A stretch of 64,000 bases of DNA from contig CAWJFW010000008.1 in NCBI GenBank assembly GCA_963842305.1, positions 160,823-224,822 on the forward strand, read 5' to 3'. This document shows positions 28,376-38,724 of this stretch, one piece after another. The notes below the pieces were generated by a model. That model saw only the letters and a program-made list of their open reading frames with translations. It did no database searches and had not been told where the DNA came from. Every line of letters starts with the position of its first letter. Position 1 is the stretch's first letter. Position numbers and translations under genes: made by a program. This DNA comes from JAIBJN01 sp963842305 (GTDB lineage: Bacteria; Actinomycetota; Thermoleophilia; Gaiellales; Gaiellaceae).

Positions 28376-28729
28376 CTACGGCGATTCGGTGATCTGGAAG
28401 ACCTTGCGGAGCGTCTCGTGAATGCGCCAGACGGCTCGGTCACCCGCCCGCAGCACCCCGACGACTCCGGGCGCCAGCTCGAGGGTCGCGCCGCCCTGGA
28501 CGTCCACGGTCGCGCGGCCGGAGACGACGACGAAGAGCTCGTCGGCCTCGACGTCCTCGATGACGCCGGGCGTGATCTGCCAAACGCCGCGGACGACGCG
28601 GCCGTCCGGCGAGGTGGCGAGCACGAGCTCCGAGACCTCCGGCGAGCCCTCGAGGACGGTCTCGGGGTCGAGCGGTGCCGGCTCGAGCTCGAGATCGGCG
28701 ACGCGGTTGACGAAAGAGCCCTCGGTCAT
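28376..28729 (-). CDS. Cupin-domain protein
   Basis: 117 aa, ATG at 28729 overlapping the upstream gene's TGA by one base. Cupin pattern: GVWQITPGVIEDVEADELFVVVSGRATV then APGVVGVLRAGDRAVWRI. One usual metal-binding His is replaced. Small cupins of this kind often accompany FAD amine oxidases, as here. Confidence 0.82.
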   Translation of the reverse strand: MTEGSFVNRVADLELEPAPLDPETVLEGSPEVSELVLATSPDGRVVRGVWQITPGVIEDVEADELFVVVSGRATVDVQGGATLELAPGVVGVLRAGDRAVWRIHETLRKVFQITESP

Positions 28730-30155
28730 CAACTGTCGAAGCCTAGGCCCACTCGGTCGAGCGTGCGGAGCCAGATGCCGCGGCGCCCGGCCTTGCGATC
28801 GGCGGCGTCAAGCCGGTTGCGCGTGAGCTGGATCACGCCGGACCGCAGCGGCTCCGGCGGGAAGGGCACCGGCTTCGAGCGGACATAACGGAGGCGCGTC
28901 GCTTCGGTCTCCCGCCCGTCGAGCAGGTCGAGCCCGACCCGCGCTCCGAAGCGCGTCGAGACGACGCCGAGGCCCGTGTAGCCGATCGCGTATGCGACCC
29001 GCCCGCCGTGCGCCGTCCCGAAGAAGACGGAGAAGCGGCTGCACGTGTCGATCGCTCCGCCCCATCGGTGGGAGAAGCGGACGCCCTCGAGCTGCGGGAA
29101 CGTCGTGAAGAAGTGCTGCGAGAGCTTGGCGAAGGTCTCGGGGTCGTCGTCGAGGTCGGCGCGGACGGGGCCGCCGTAGCGGTAGACGGCGTCGTAGCCG
29201 CCCCAGAGGATCCGGTCGTCCCTCGTCAGGCGGTAGTAATGGAACTGGTTCGCGCAGTCGCCGATCCCCTGCCTGCGCTTCCAGCCGATCGACTCCCGCT
29301 GCGCGGACGAGAGCGGCTCCGTCATCAGCGCGTAGTCGTAGACCGGTGCGATGTAGCGGCGCATCGCCCGCAGGAGCGGCGGATAGGCACTCGTCGCCAG
29401 GAGCATCCGCCCAGCGCGAACATGACCCGTCGGCGAAAGAACGCGAACGCCGGCGTCGTCGTCCTCGATCTTGGTCGCCGGCGAGTGCTCGTGGATGCGG
29501 ACGCCGGCGGCAAGCGCCGCCTCCGCCAGGCCGGCAACGAGCTTCCCCGGGTCGACGAGAGCCGCGTCGGTCTTGTCCCAGAGGCCCGCGAGGTAGGTCG
29601 GGGAGTCGATCTCCGCGCGAATCGCGTCGGCGTCGAAGAGCTCGTGCTCGTGGCCGTGCTGCTCGAACAGCACCGCGCCCTCCTCGAGCCACCGGACTTC
29701 GTGCGGCTCCAGCGCGACGGAGAGGTCGCCGGTGAGCTCGAGGTCGCAGCCGATCCCGAGTCGCTCGATGTCCGCCACGAACCCCTGGAAGTTCTCCTGG
29801 CCGAGGCGCTCCAGCTGCGGCATCTCCTCGGCGAAGCGCGCGAGACCGTTCTCGATCCCGTGCGTCAGCGAGCCGAGCGCGAAGCCGCCGTTTCGCCCGC
29901 TGGCGCCGAACCCGATCCGCTCGCCTCGAGGACGACGACCTCGCGGCCCGGATCATCGGCCTTCGCGTGCAGAGCCGCCCAGAGCCCCGTGAACCCGCCG
30001 CCGACGATGCAGAGGTCGGCCTCGCTCGATCCCTCGAGCGGCGGTTCCGGCTCTCGCGGCGGCAGTGCGTCCAGCCAGTAGGGACTCACCGTCGCGCCGG
30101 CGAACGCGGCGCGGTGCGCCGCAGTTGGCGGGCTCGACGGCCAGGGAAATGCCAC
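28729..30155 (-). pseudogene. FAD-dependent amine/amino-acid oxidase (DadA/PuuB-like), frameshifted
   Basis: Starts with GTG at 30155 (SSPPTAAHRAAF, then SPYWLDALPP). The Rossmann motif ADLCIVGGGFTGLWAALHA is in the first frame to about 29925. A missing base there (gag gc gag) shifts the reading to the frame that continues ERIGFGASGRNGGFALGSL and runs to the stop at 28729. The rest is intact DAO-fold sequence, with Gly-rich GYTGLGVVSTRFGARVG near the C-terminus. This group oxidises amines or gamma-glutamyl amines. The break is either real inactivation or a one-base consensus error; no stops or other damage are present. Confidence 0.8.
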
Positions 30156-30208
30156 GGCGGCGAGTCTACGGAGGACCGGAGGCGCTGAGCCTCGACTTCG
30201 TCGCCGCG

Positions 30209-31282
<1,074 letters not shown>

Positions 31283-31442
31283 GGCGTCACAGGGCTTGAG
31301 ACAGCTGGTTCAAGCTTAGTCCTTCCCAGGCCGCGCGTCGCCCAATCTCACTCGAACGAGTGAGCCCACCGTCGACCCGCAAGTTTTCGCCTCCTCGGCC
31401 TTCTAACTCGGGGACCCAACGCCCCATGACGGGAGGCCGACG

Positions 31443-33068
31443 ATGATCCGCTTGCTCATCTGCGAGGACTCGGAGTCCCTCCGAACCGTGCTTCGTACGA
31501 TGCTCGAAGAGCGGTCGGAGATCTCCGTCGTGGGCGAGGCGGGCGACGGCCAGGAGGCGGTCGACCTCGCACTTGCCCTCTCGCCGGATGTGATCCTCAT
31601 GGACGTCCGCATGCCGGTCCTCGACGGCGTCGAGGCAACACGTCAGATCACGGCCGCCCTCCCGACCGTTCGCGTCGTCGCGCTCGCCGGCTCCGACGAC
31701 CGAGCCGTGGTCTCGGCGATGCTCGAGGCAGGTGCGATCTCGTATTGCGTCAAGGGATCGCCCTTCTCGGAGTTGGAGCGCGCCGTCATCGGGGCCGCGG
31801 AGCCGCTCGTCCGGCCGGCGTCCTCGCTCGGGGGTGTCGAGGTCGGCGGCGACCGAATTGCGCGAGCAGGCAATCCAACCCGGTCTTCCCCGCCGGCGCA
31901 GGAGGTCGCTCCCGCCTCTGCCGCGCCGACCAGGCCGAGCCGCGGCAGGCCGCAGCCGCGGCTCGGCAGTCAACGGCCCATACGCATCCTCGTGGTCGAC
32001 GACGACGAGCGCCTCCGCATCCTGCTCCGGACGACGCTCGAAGTCATCGACATCGAGATAGACGAGGCGGCCGGCGTTCCTGCAGCGCGGGCACGGATCG
32101 CGTCGAGCAGGCCCGACATCGTCGTGCTCGACCTCGGCCTGCCCGGCCCGGGCGGCCTCACCCTCTGCGAGGAGCTGAAGCGCGACCCGTGGACTCGCAA
32201 CATCGGCATCATCGTCCTCACCGGCAGCGACGAGGGGACCGGCCCGGCGGCGAGGGCCGCTGGGGCCGACGCGTACCTGCGCAAGCCGTTCAGCCCCCTC
32301 GACCTGCTCACGGTCGTGGAGCAGCTCGCGGGCGGGCTGTACGAGGGACCGTTTCTGGTCTCCGACTCTCGACCGCCCCAGGAGCAGCTCATCCGCTACG
32401 CGGAGGACCTCAGGCGGCTGCTCGAGCTCGAACAGGGCCAGCGGGCTCTCATCCAGGCCGCGTATCGTGAGACGGTCGGTGCGCTGACGACTGCCCTCGA
32501 AGCCAAGGACCTGGGCACGAACGAGCACTCGCACCGCGTGCAGCGCTACGCGATGGACCTGGCCTGGGCGGTCGAACCGCAGCTCGTCGAGGAGCCGAGC
32601 ATCGAGAACGGCTTCCTCCTCCATGACGTCGGCAAGATCGGGATCCCCGACCGGATCCTGAGCAAGGCGGGGCCGCTGACCGAGCCGGAACGGCGCATCC
32701 TCGAGACGCACGTGATCCTGGGCGAGCAAATGCTGAGCGGCGTCGCGCTCCTTCAAGGCGGCGGCCTCGAGGTCGTCCGCCACCATCACGAGCGCTGGGA
32801 CGGACACGGGTATCCCGACAAGCTGAGCGGCAAGGACATCCCGCTCCCGGCCCGGATCTTCTCCGTCGCCGACGCGCTCGACGCAATGACGAGCGACCGT
32901 CCGTACCGCCCCGCGATCTCGTGGGACGAGGCAGTGGTCGAGCTCCTCGCCCAGTCAGGGCAGCAGTTCGACCCCCACGTCGTCGATGCCCTACTGGAGC
33001 GCGAGCCCCGCCTTCGCCTCGTCCACGCCGAGCTCGAGGACGGTACGGCGCGGCACCCGTTCAGCTGA
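31443..33068 (+). CDS. Two-REC HD-GYP response regulator (cyclic-di-GMP phosphodiesterase)
   Basis: 541 aa. REC1 (residues 1-120; phosphoacceptor D54, ILMDVRMP) and REC2 (180-300; D230, VVLDLGLP) are followed by an HD-GYP domain. HD pair H394-D395 (HDVGKIGIPD) and HHERWDGHGYP (448-458) are intact, so c-di-GMP hydrolysis is expected. Two receiver domains in series suggest dual phospho-input. No partner kinase is adjacent. A GGDEF cyclase lies on the opposite strand 0.9 kb away, so synthesis and degradation are near each other. Confidence 0.92.
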   Translation: MIRLLICEDSESLRTVLRTMLEERSEISVVGEAGDGQEAVDLALALSPDVILMDVRMPVLDGVEATRQITAALPTVRVVALAGSDDRAVVSAMLEAGAISYCVKGSPFSELERAVIGAAEPLVRPASSLGGVEVGGDRIARAGNPTRSSPPAQEVAPASAAPTRPSRGRPQPRLGSQRPIRILVVDDDERLRILLRTTLEVIDIEIDEAAGVPAARARIASSRPDIVVLDLGLPGPGGLTLCEELKRDPWTRNIGIIVLTGSDEGTGPAARAAGADAYLRKPFSPLDLLTVVEQLAGGLYEGPFLVSDSRPPQEQLIRYAEDLRRLLELEQGQRALIQAAYRETVGALTTALEAKDLGTNEHSHRVQRYAMDLAWAVEPQLVEEPSIENGFLLHDVGKIGIPDRILSKAGPLTEPERRILETHVILGEQMLSGVALLQGGGLEVVRHHHERWDGHGYPDKLSGKDIPLPARIFSVADALDAMTSDRPYRPAISWDEAVVELLAQSGQQFDPHVVDALLEREPRLRLVHAELEDGTARHPFS

Positions 33069-33928
33069 GCGAGGCGACCAAGAGGTCGCACGTACGCTCC
33101 GTGAGGAGCCCGCCGGGATCTTTCTCCGGGTTGAGACAGCCGACACTCAGCCCGATTGCAGCGGGCGAAGCGCCGAAGGGGGCAAGCAGCTCGGCCAGCT
33201 CCTCCCACTCGAGCCCACCTGGCATGAGGTAGTCGGTGGCTGGCATCGCGCTGTTCGTCGAGGACGTCGACGTCGAGGTGGATCCAGAAGCGTCCGAGTC
33301 TCACAGCGGCCAGCTCCCCAGCCTCGCGGAGACCTTGCGCACGCAGATCGTCGGGCGAGAGGACGACCAGATCGGTCAGCTCACCGTCGAGAAGGGGTGC
33401 GACGTCGACGGCCTCGTCGGGGTCCCGCGCTCCCAGGACAACGCTTTGAGCAGGCGTCGTCGAGGCACCCCCGGCCGCGCCGACCCACGCCGCCGGACCG
33501 AAGCCGAGAGCGACGGCGAGCGGCATGTCGGCAGCCTCGCCCGTGGGCGACGTGGTCCCGTCGTAGACGTCCACATGCCCGTCGACGTTGACGATACCGA
33601 CCGAGCCCGCAGTGTCCCGGACGCCGGCAAGAGCTCCGGGGACGAGAGAGCAGCATCCCCCGAGAACGAGCGGGCGCTCGCCCACGGCCACCATGTCGCG
33701 GATCGCAGTTCGCACCTGGCCCGTCATCGCGAGGACGTCGGCCGAGCCGACGATCCCGGTTTGCGGATCGCGCACCTCACCGCGAATGCGGACGTCGAGG
33801 TCGCCGCGATCTACGCAGCCGAGGCGCTCGACGAGTCCAGTCTCGCGGAGCGCGGCCGGCGCGAGCTCGGTCCCGCCGGCCCTGCCGACCGAGTCGATGG
33901 GAACCCCGAGCGCAGTCCATTCGGCCAT
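33061..33928 (-). pseudogene. Arginase/agmatinase-fold protein, frameshifted, with altered metal motif
   Basis: Starts MAEWTALGVPIDSVGRAGGT. The metal-binding segments are GGCCSLVPGAL (the usual GGDHS Asp and His are both Cys), VDGHVDVYDG (D/H/D present) and HLDVDVLDEQ. An extra base near 33250 then shifts to the frame PATDYLMPGGLEWEEL, ending at 33061. Without it the gene would be intact. Ureohydrolase-like proteins with degenerate metal sites exist, so activity is uncertain even if the shift is an error. It converges with the HD-GYP gene (8-bp overlap). Confidence 0.75.
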
Positions 33929-33967
33929 GGACTCGACGCTAGCATCGGGGAGCGGCTCAACGAGCGG

Positions 33968-34786
33968 TCATTCGACGGCCGCAAGCCGGCGCGAGCGGCG
34001 GTCCGGCTTCGAGGTCTTCCGCTCGTACAACCGTTTGTCGGCAGCATGCACGAGCGAGGTGCCGTCGGTCGCCTCGTCCGGGAATTGCGCCCACCCGAGG
34101 GTGATTCCAAGCCCGGCCTCGGCATGGATCTGCTCGAGGCGTCGTGCGAGCTCACCGGCTTCGGCGTGCGAACTTGTCTCGACGAGCGCCGCAAACTCGT
34201 CGCCGCCGACGCGCGCGACTACGTCGCCCACGCGAACCGATGCCGCGAGGAGCCCAGCGACGCGCGTGATCAGCCGGTCGCCCTCTGCGTGGCCGTGCTC
34301 ATCGTTGACCCGCTTGAGGGCGTCGATGTCGCCGTACAGGAGCCCGAACGGCTTCCCACGCGCGATACGTCGTGTGAGCTCGTCGTCCAATCCGCGGGAG
34401 TTCAGGAGCTGGGTCAGGTGGTCCCGCTCCGCGAGGGCCCTCAGCTGGGCGAGGGCCGTTCGGTTCCCGCGGGCGAAGATGCCGACCACTGTGCCGACGA
34501 CGACGAAGGCCACCAGCCTGATCCCTGTCCCGAACGTAAGGAGCGAGGCCGAGGGAATGCTGGAGTTGAGGATGACGGCCGCCGTGAAAAGCGCGGCGGC
34601 AAAGACACCTCCGGCGGCTCCCAACCAGGGCCCACCTGCCATCGCCAGAAGGAGGATCGCGAGGTAGAAGAGGTGTGCCGTGCCCAGACCCGGCAGCTCC
34701 ACGACCAGCACGAGGACGAAAACAGCCGCATAGACCAGGACAGAGGCGGCGAGGAGGAGCCGACGGGACCGGAGACTTGCGAACAC
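33968..34786 (-). CDS. GGDEF diguanylate cyclase, membrane-anchored
   Basis: 272 aa. About six N-terminal membrane helices (residues 1-105) lead into a GGDEF domain. The signature RVGGDEF has GGDEF at 194-198, and LLYGDIDALKRVNDEHGH holds the metal/GTP site. No RxxD inhibitory site was clear. It makes c-di-GMP. The nearby REC-REC-HD-GYP protein would remove it. Confidence 0.92.
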   Translation of the reverse strand: MFASLRSRRLLLAASVLVYAAVFVLVLVVELPGLGTAHLFYLAILLLAMAGGPWLGAAGGVFAAALFTAAVILNSSIPSASLLTFGTGIRLVAFVVVGTVVGIFARGNRTALAQLRALAERDHLTQLLNSRGLDDELTRRIARGKPFGLLYGDIDALKRVNDEHGHAEGDRLITRVAGLLAASVRVGDVVARVGGDEFAALVETSSHAEAGELARRLEQIHAEAGLGITLGWAQFPDEATDGTSLVHAADKRLYERKTSKPDRRSRRLAAVE

Positions 34787-34867
34787 ACTCCCGCAAACGG
34801 CGCGGGAGACGATGTTCGCGATCCCTCCTCCGGGTAGACGCGGCTTCGCCGCCCAGCGGCACGGACT

Positions 34868-34899
34868 CGGGGAGCGGCCGTTCGCACGGCCGCTCCCCG
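34868..34899. terminator. Hairpin terminator downstream of MFS transporter
   Basis: A 14-bp perfect stem (CGGGGAGCGGCCGT and complement) with TCGC loop, 9 bp past the stop of the MFS gene. Same tetraloop as the hairpin at 3448-3481. Confidence 0.75.
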
Positions 34900-34907
34900 G
34901 TTGTGGT

Positions 34908-36353
34908 CTAGCCGGCGGGAACGGGCTCGGGCTCGGTGCCGACCGCCGGCAGGTCGTCCTGGCGGAGGACGACGAGCGTCGTGATCAGCGAAACGAACGC
35001 GAAGCCGGCTGCAACCCAGAAGCCCCAGCTGAAGCCGGAGGTGAGAGCGTCGGCCTGCGACGTCCCGCTCTCGAGCAGCGTCGTCGTGTGCGTCGTGGCG
35101 ACGGTGGTCAGGAGCGCGAGCCCCAGCGCGCCGCCAATCTGCTGGCTCGTGTTGATGAGCCCCGATGCGAGGCCGGCCTCGGGCCCCTGCACGCCCGCGA
35201 GCGCGGCGATCGAGATCGGCACGAACGAGAAGCCCATGCCGACGCCGATGGTCAGGAAGCCGGGGAACAGGTCGGCCCAGTAGGAACCGTCGGGCGAGAC
35301 CTGGGTGAAGTAGACCATCCCGGCCGTCAGGAGGGCCATCCCCGTCACGAGCACCGGCTTGACGCCGAGCTTCGTTACGAGGCCCTGCGAGATCGTGGCC
35401 GCAACGATGACCGTCAGCGCGACGGCGAGATAGCCGACGCCGGTCTGCATCGCCGAGAAGCCCAGCACCTGCTGCATGTAGAGCGAGAGCAGGAAGAAGA
35501 TCCCGAAGATGACCGTCCCCAGGCCGAAGCCGATCACGTTGGCGCCCGTCAGCGTGCGCCGCTTGAAGATGCTGAGCGGGACGAGTGGCGAGCGCGAGCG
35601 GCTCTCGTTCCGGAGGAAGAACGCCATCAGGATCGCCGAGCCGACGAAGACGCCGATCGTCTGCGCCGAGGCCCAGCCGACACGGTTCGCCTGAGTCAGG
35701 CCGAAGACGAGCAGCATGAGACTCGCCGTCACGCTGACCGCGCCGAGCGCGTCGAAGTGCTTCGCGAGCCCGTCGGCCTTGCTCTCGCGCACGTAGCGCG
35801 GGACGAGGGCGAGGGCCAGTGCGGCGATCGGGATGTTGACGAAGAAGATCCACTGCCAGCCGACGTACTCGGTGAACACACCGCCCATGAGCACCCCGAT
35901 GGCGGCGCCCGAGCCGGCGATACCGCCGAGGATGCCGAGCGCCTTGTTCCGCTCGGCGCCCTCGGCGAAGGTGACGAGCGTGATCGAAAAGACGGACGGC
36001 GAGAGGATCGCGCCCGCAGCGCCCTGCAGGAGCCGCGCGACGATGAGCATCTCGGACGACTGCGAGAGCCCCGCCATCAGCGAGGTCACGAGGAAGAGAC
36101 CGAGACCCACCATGAAGACTGAGCGTCTCCCGAGCAGGTCGCCCGCGCGCCCTCCGAGCAGGAGAAAGCCGCCGAACGTGAGCGCATAGCCGGAGACCAC
36201 CCACTGGAGGTCCTCGGTCGAGAAGCCGAGATCGGTCTGGATGGACGGCAGCGCGACGTTCACGATCGAGATGTCGAGCACGACCATGAGGTACGCGATG
36301 CCCAGTACTGCGAGCGCTTTCCAGCGCAAGGGGTCTGGATGGGTTTCAGACAT
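34908..36353 (-). CDS. MFS drug-efflux transporter (DHA2/QacA-EmrB type)
   Basis: 481 aa from the ATG at 36353 (AGGGAGGAC 10 bp upstream), chosen over the 36392 start. Fourteen hydrophobic segments. Motif A is GRAGDLLGRRSVFMVGL (loop 2-3), motif C is GGIAGSGAAIGVLMGGVF and VVLDISIVNVALPSI is the DHA2 N-terminal motif. A TGAGT-AGTC-ACTCA palindrome lies 29-42 bp upstream, resembling the one before the MFS gene at 55643. Substrate is unknown, probably a toxic hydrophobic compound. Confidence 0.92.
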   Translation of the reverse strand: MSETHPDPLRWKALAVLGIAYLMVVLDISIVNVALPSIQTDLGFSTEDLQWVVSGYALTFGGFLLLGGRAGDLLGRRSVFMVGLGLFLVTSLMAGLSQSSEMLIVARLLQGAAGAILSPSVFSITLVTFAEGAERNKALGILGGIAGSGAAIGVLMGGVFTEYVGWQWIFFVNIPIAALALALVPRYVRESKADGLAKHFDALGAVSVTASLMLLVFGLTQANRVGWASAQTIGVFVGSAILMAFFLRNESRSRSPLVPLSIFKRRTLTGANVIGFGLGTVIFGIFFLLSLYMQQVLGFSAMQTGVGYLAVALTVIVAATISQGLVTKLGVKPVLVTGMALLTAGMVYFTQVSPDGSYWADLFPGFLTIGVGMGFSFVPISIAALAGVQGPEAGLASGLINTSQQIGGALGLALLTTVATTHTTTLLESGTSQADALTSGFSWGFWVAAGFAFVSLITTLVVLRQDDLPAVGTEPEPVPAG

Positions 36354-36381
36354 AAGTCCTCCCTGGGCCTGCTCTGGCTTG

Positions 36382-36395
36382 TGAGTAGTCACTCA
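36382..36395. promoter_or_regulatory. Palindromic operator TGAGT-n4-ACTCA upstream of MFS gene
   Basis: TGAGTAGTCACTCA has perfect 5-bp arms and sits 29 bp before the transporter start. A related site without spacer precedes the second MFS gene, and a TGAGT tandem lies in the tetR promoter at about 55006-55014. Shared TetR control is plausible but the spacer differs. Confidence 0.5.
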
Positions 36396-36480
36396 GGCAT
36401 GAACGATGCCGCCGCCCGTCCTCTTCCGGCAGGGTGGGAGCGCGAGACTGATGGTGCGGTTAACCCCACCATCGGGAGGG

Positions 36481-37114
36481 TTAGGAAACGTAGGTCGTCA
36501 AGCGGTCGGCGAGCTCGCCTGGACGGCTGAGCGTGACGTAGTGGCCGCCGTCGATCTCGTCCGCCTCGATCCCGAGCCGTTCGCGCGCGTGGCGTCGCGC
36601 CCAGGCGGCCGGGAACATACGGTCGTCGCGGCAGAGGACATAGCGCGTGGGCACCGCCGGGAGTGCTGTCGAGCGGCCAGGGCTCCTCGAGCGCCGACGA
36701 CGATTCGTCCCGCTCCCTTGTCTGGGCCTCGGCAGCGAGCTCCGGCGGAACATCGTGGTAGAAGACGTCCTCGCGCCCGCTCGGTTCGTAGCCAGTGTTC
36801 GTCCACCAGTCCGAGAAGAGCTCGCCAGGGGCCGGCACCATCCCCGCGAGGAAGACGAGGAGTTCGACGGGGATCCGCGCGGCAACGAGCGGCGCGGTGA
36901 AGCCGCCGAGCGAGTGCCCGACGACGATCACACCGGTACGGTCGCCTATCGCCTCGACCACCGTGTCGGCGTAGTCCGACCAGCCGGCGGACGCGTCCTC
37001 GCTCGGGAGATCCACGGCAACCGGGTCGTGCCCGCGCGCACTCAGCTCCGGCTCGACCAGATGCCAGTCCCAGGCGCTCCCGCCGCCGCCGTGGACGAGC
37101 GCGAAGGTGCTCAT
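36481..37114 (-). pseudogene. Alpha/beta hydrolase, frameshifted
   Basis: ATG at 37114 in ATGA overlap with the upstream DHFR-like gene. Intact N-half: FALVHGGGGSAWDWH (oxyanion loop) and VVGHSLGGF (nucleophile Ser). Around 36664 one extra base moves the reading to LPAVPTRYVLCRDDRMFPAA, with DGGH supplying the catalytic His (IDGGHYVTLS). Full length would be about 210 aa, normal for this group. Break is a single-base insertion. Confidence 0.75.
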
Positions 37115-37678
37115 CCGCCCGCGTCGATCCGGTACCGGACGTACACGAAGCCGCCGCCGAAGCGGCGCTCATCGAGGAGTTCGAGCCGCGCGCGAACACC
37201 GTCGGGCAGGGCTCGCTTCCCGCCGCCCACGAGCACGGGCGCGAGGAAGAGGTGGAGCTCGTCGACGAGCCCCGCCGCGAGCGCCTGTGCGGCGAGTCTC
37301 GGGCCCGCTGACGCTGAGGTCGCTGTCCACGTCCGCCTTGAGCTGCCGGATCGCCTCGGGGTCGAAGTCGCGCTCGATCTGTGTCCTGGCGCTCGAAGCC
37401 GCCTCCAGCGTCTTCGAGTAGACGACCTTGTCGGCCGCCTGCCAGATCTCCGCGTAGTCCAGGATGTGCGGCGGCTGGCCGGCGACGGTGTGCGCGGTCT
37501 CCCAGTAGACCATCGTCTCGTACATCCGCCGCCCGTAAAGGTGCGTGCCGAACGGCCGCTCGAGGTCGTTGACGAAGGCGTGGACCTCTTCGTCCGGCGC
37601 GGCCCAGTCGAAACGGCCGGACTCGTCCTCGACGTATCCGTCGAGCGAGGCGAGCATGGAGTAGGTGAGCTTGGCCAC
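37111..37678 (-). pseudogene. Dihydrofolate reductase/RibD C-terminal-like protein, frameshifted
   Basis: GTG at 37678. First frame: AKLTYSMLASLDGYVEDESG, then YGRRMYETMVYWETA. The RibD_C/DHFR-fold reading continues to SVSG; a three-base G-run at 37304-37306 then appears to hold one base too many. The other frame resumes RLAAQALAAGLVDELHLFLA and ends at 37111 with ATGA overlap onto the hydrolase. NADPH-dependent reductases of this type are common; substrate unknown. Confidence 0.75.
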
Positions 37679-37811
37679 AGACGCCTTCCGCCCTACGGGA
37701 CAAGGTCGGCGAGCGCTTCTGTCGAGATCCCGGTCATCGGCGCGACTCTAACGATCCACTGCCGGACCGAGCGCGGCGTTGCATGGGCCCGGCACGGCGT
37801 GCTTATCCTTT

Positions 37812-37827
37812 GTAAGGTGATCCTTAC
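37812..37827. promoter_or_regulatory. DtxR/MntR-like palindrome upstream of ZIP transporter
   Basis: GTAAGG-TGAT-CCTTAC: perfect 6-bp arms around a 4-bp spacer, 27 bp before the start codon. Metal-responsive DtxR-family repressors use AAGGnnnnCCTT-like cores, which fits a metal-uptake or efflux gene. The cognate repressor is not in the window. Confidence 0.5.
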
Positions 37828-37854
37828 GCCTAGTGGGAGGAAGGGCGAACGGAG

Positions 37855-38709
37855 ATGTCGACCGGCCAGATATTCGCTCTCGGGGCAATCGCGGGACTCA
37901 CGATCTTCCTGGGGCTGCCGCTCGGCCGGCTCGACAATCCCGCACCGAGGCTCCACGCAGGTCTGAGCGCGCTGGCGGCCGGCATTCTCATCTTCCTTCT
38001 CTGGGACGTCCTCGAGCACGGGGTCGGGCCCGTGGAGGAGGCGCTGGAGGAGGCGGTCGAGGGAGACGGCTCCTGGAGCAGCTTCGTCGGCCTGGCCGCC
38101 CTGCTCGCAGGCGGTCTCGTCGCCGGGCTCATGGGCCTCGTCTACTACGAAAGCTGGGTCAAGCGCCGGCGCGCCTCGGATTTCGTCGGGCCGGGCGCGG
38201 CCGCGGTCGACGAGTACGCGTCGGCCACCGCGCTCGAGCGACTCGGCCCGGGGCACCGGCTGGCGCTTCTGATCGCGGTCGGCATCGGGCTGCATAACTT
38301 CGCCGAAGGGCTCGCGATCGGACAGGCGGGCGCAGCCGGAGAGATCAGCCTCGCCCTGGCGCTGATCATCGGCTTCGGGCTCCACAACGCCACCGAAGGC
38401 TTCGCGGTTGTCGGGCCGATGTCGGCCGAGAACGAGCGGCCGAGCTGGGCCTTCCTCGGGCTCCTTGGGCTGATCGGCGGCGGACCGACCTTCCTCGGCA
38501 CGATCGTCGGGAACGCCTGGGTGAGCGAAGCCGTCTCGGTCGTATTCCTCGCCCTCGCGGCCGGCTCGATCCTCTACGTCCTCCAGCAGGTCCTGGGCGT
38601 CACGCGGAAGCTCGGATTCCCGGTTTTGGTCGCCTGGATGCTGCTGCTCGGCCTCCTGCTCGGCTTCGCGACGGACTTCGTCCTCGAAGCCGCAGAGATC
38701 GCGAGCTAG
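37855..38709 (+). CDS. ZIP-family metal transporter
   Basis: 284 aa. Eight hydrophobic segments, a short acidic variable loop, and paired metal-site motifs HNFAEGLAIG (H147) and HNATEGFAVV (H177) in helices IV and V. It carries zinc or other divalent cations across the membrane. ATG with GGAG 4-7 bp upstream. The DtxR-like box before it suggests control by metal. Confidence 0.92.
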   Translation: MSTGQIFALGAIAGLTIFLGLPLGRLDNPAPRLHAGLSALAAGILIFLLWDVLEHGVGPVEEALEEAVEGDGSWSSFVGLAALLAGGLVAGLMGLVYYESWVKRRRASDFVGPGAAAVDEYASATALERLGPGHRLALLIAVGIGLHNFAEGLAIGQAGAAGEISLALALIIGFGLHNATEGFAVVGPMSAENERPSWAFLGLLGLIGGGPTFLGTIVGNAWVSEAVSVVFLALAAGSILYVLQQVLGVTRKLGFPVLVAWMLLLGLLLGFATDFVLEAAEIAS

Positions 38710-38724
38710 GCTCCGGCCCAGGGC

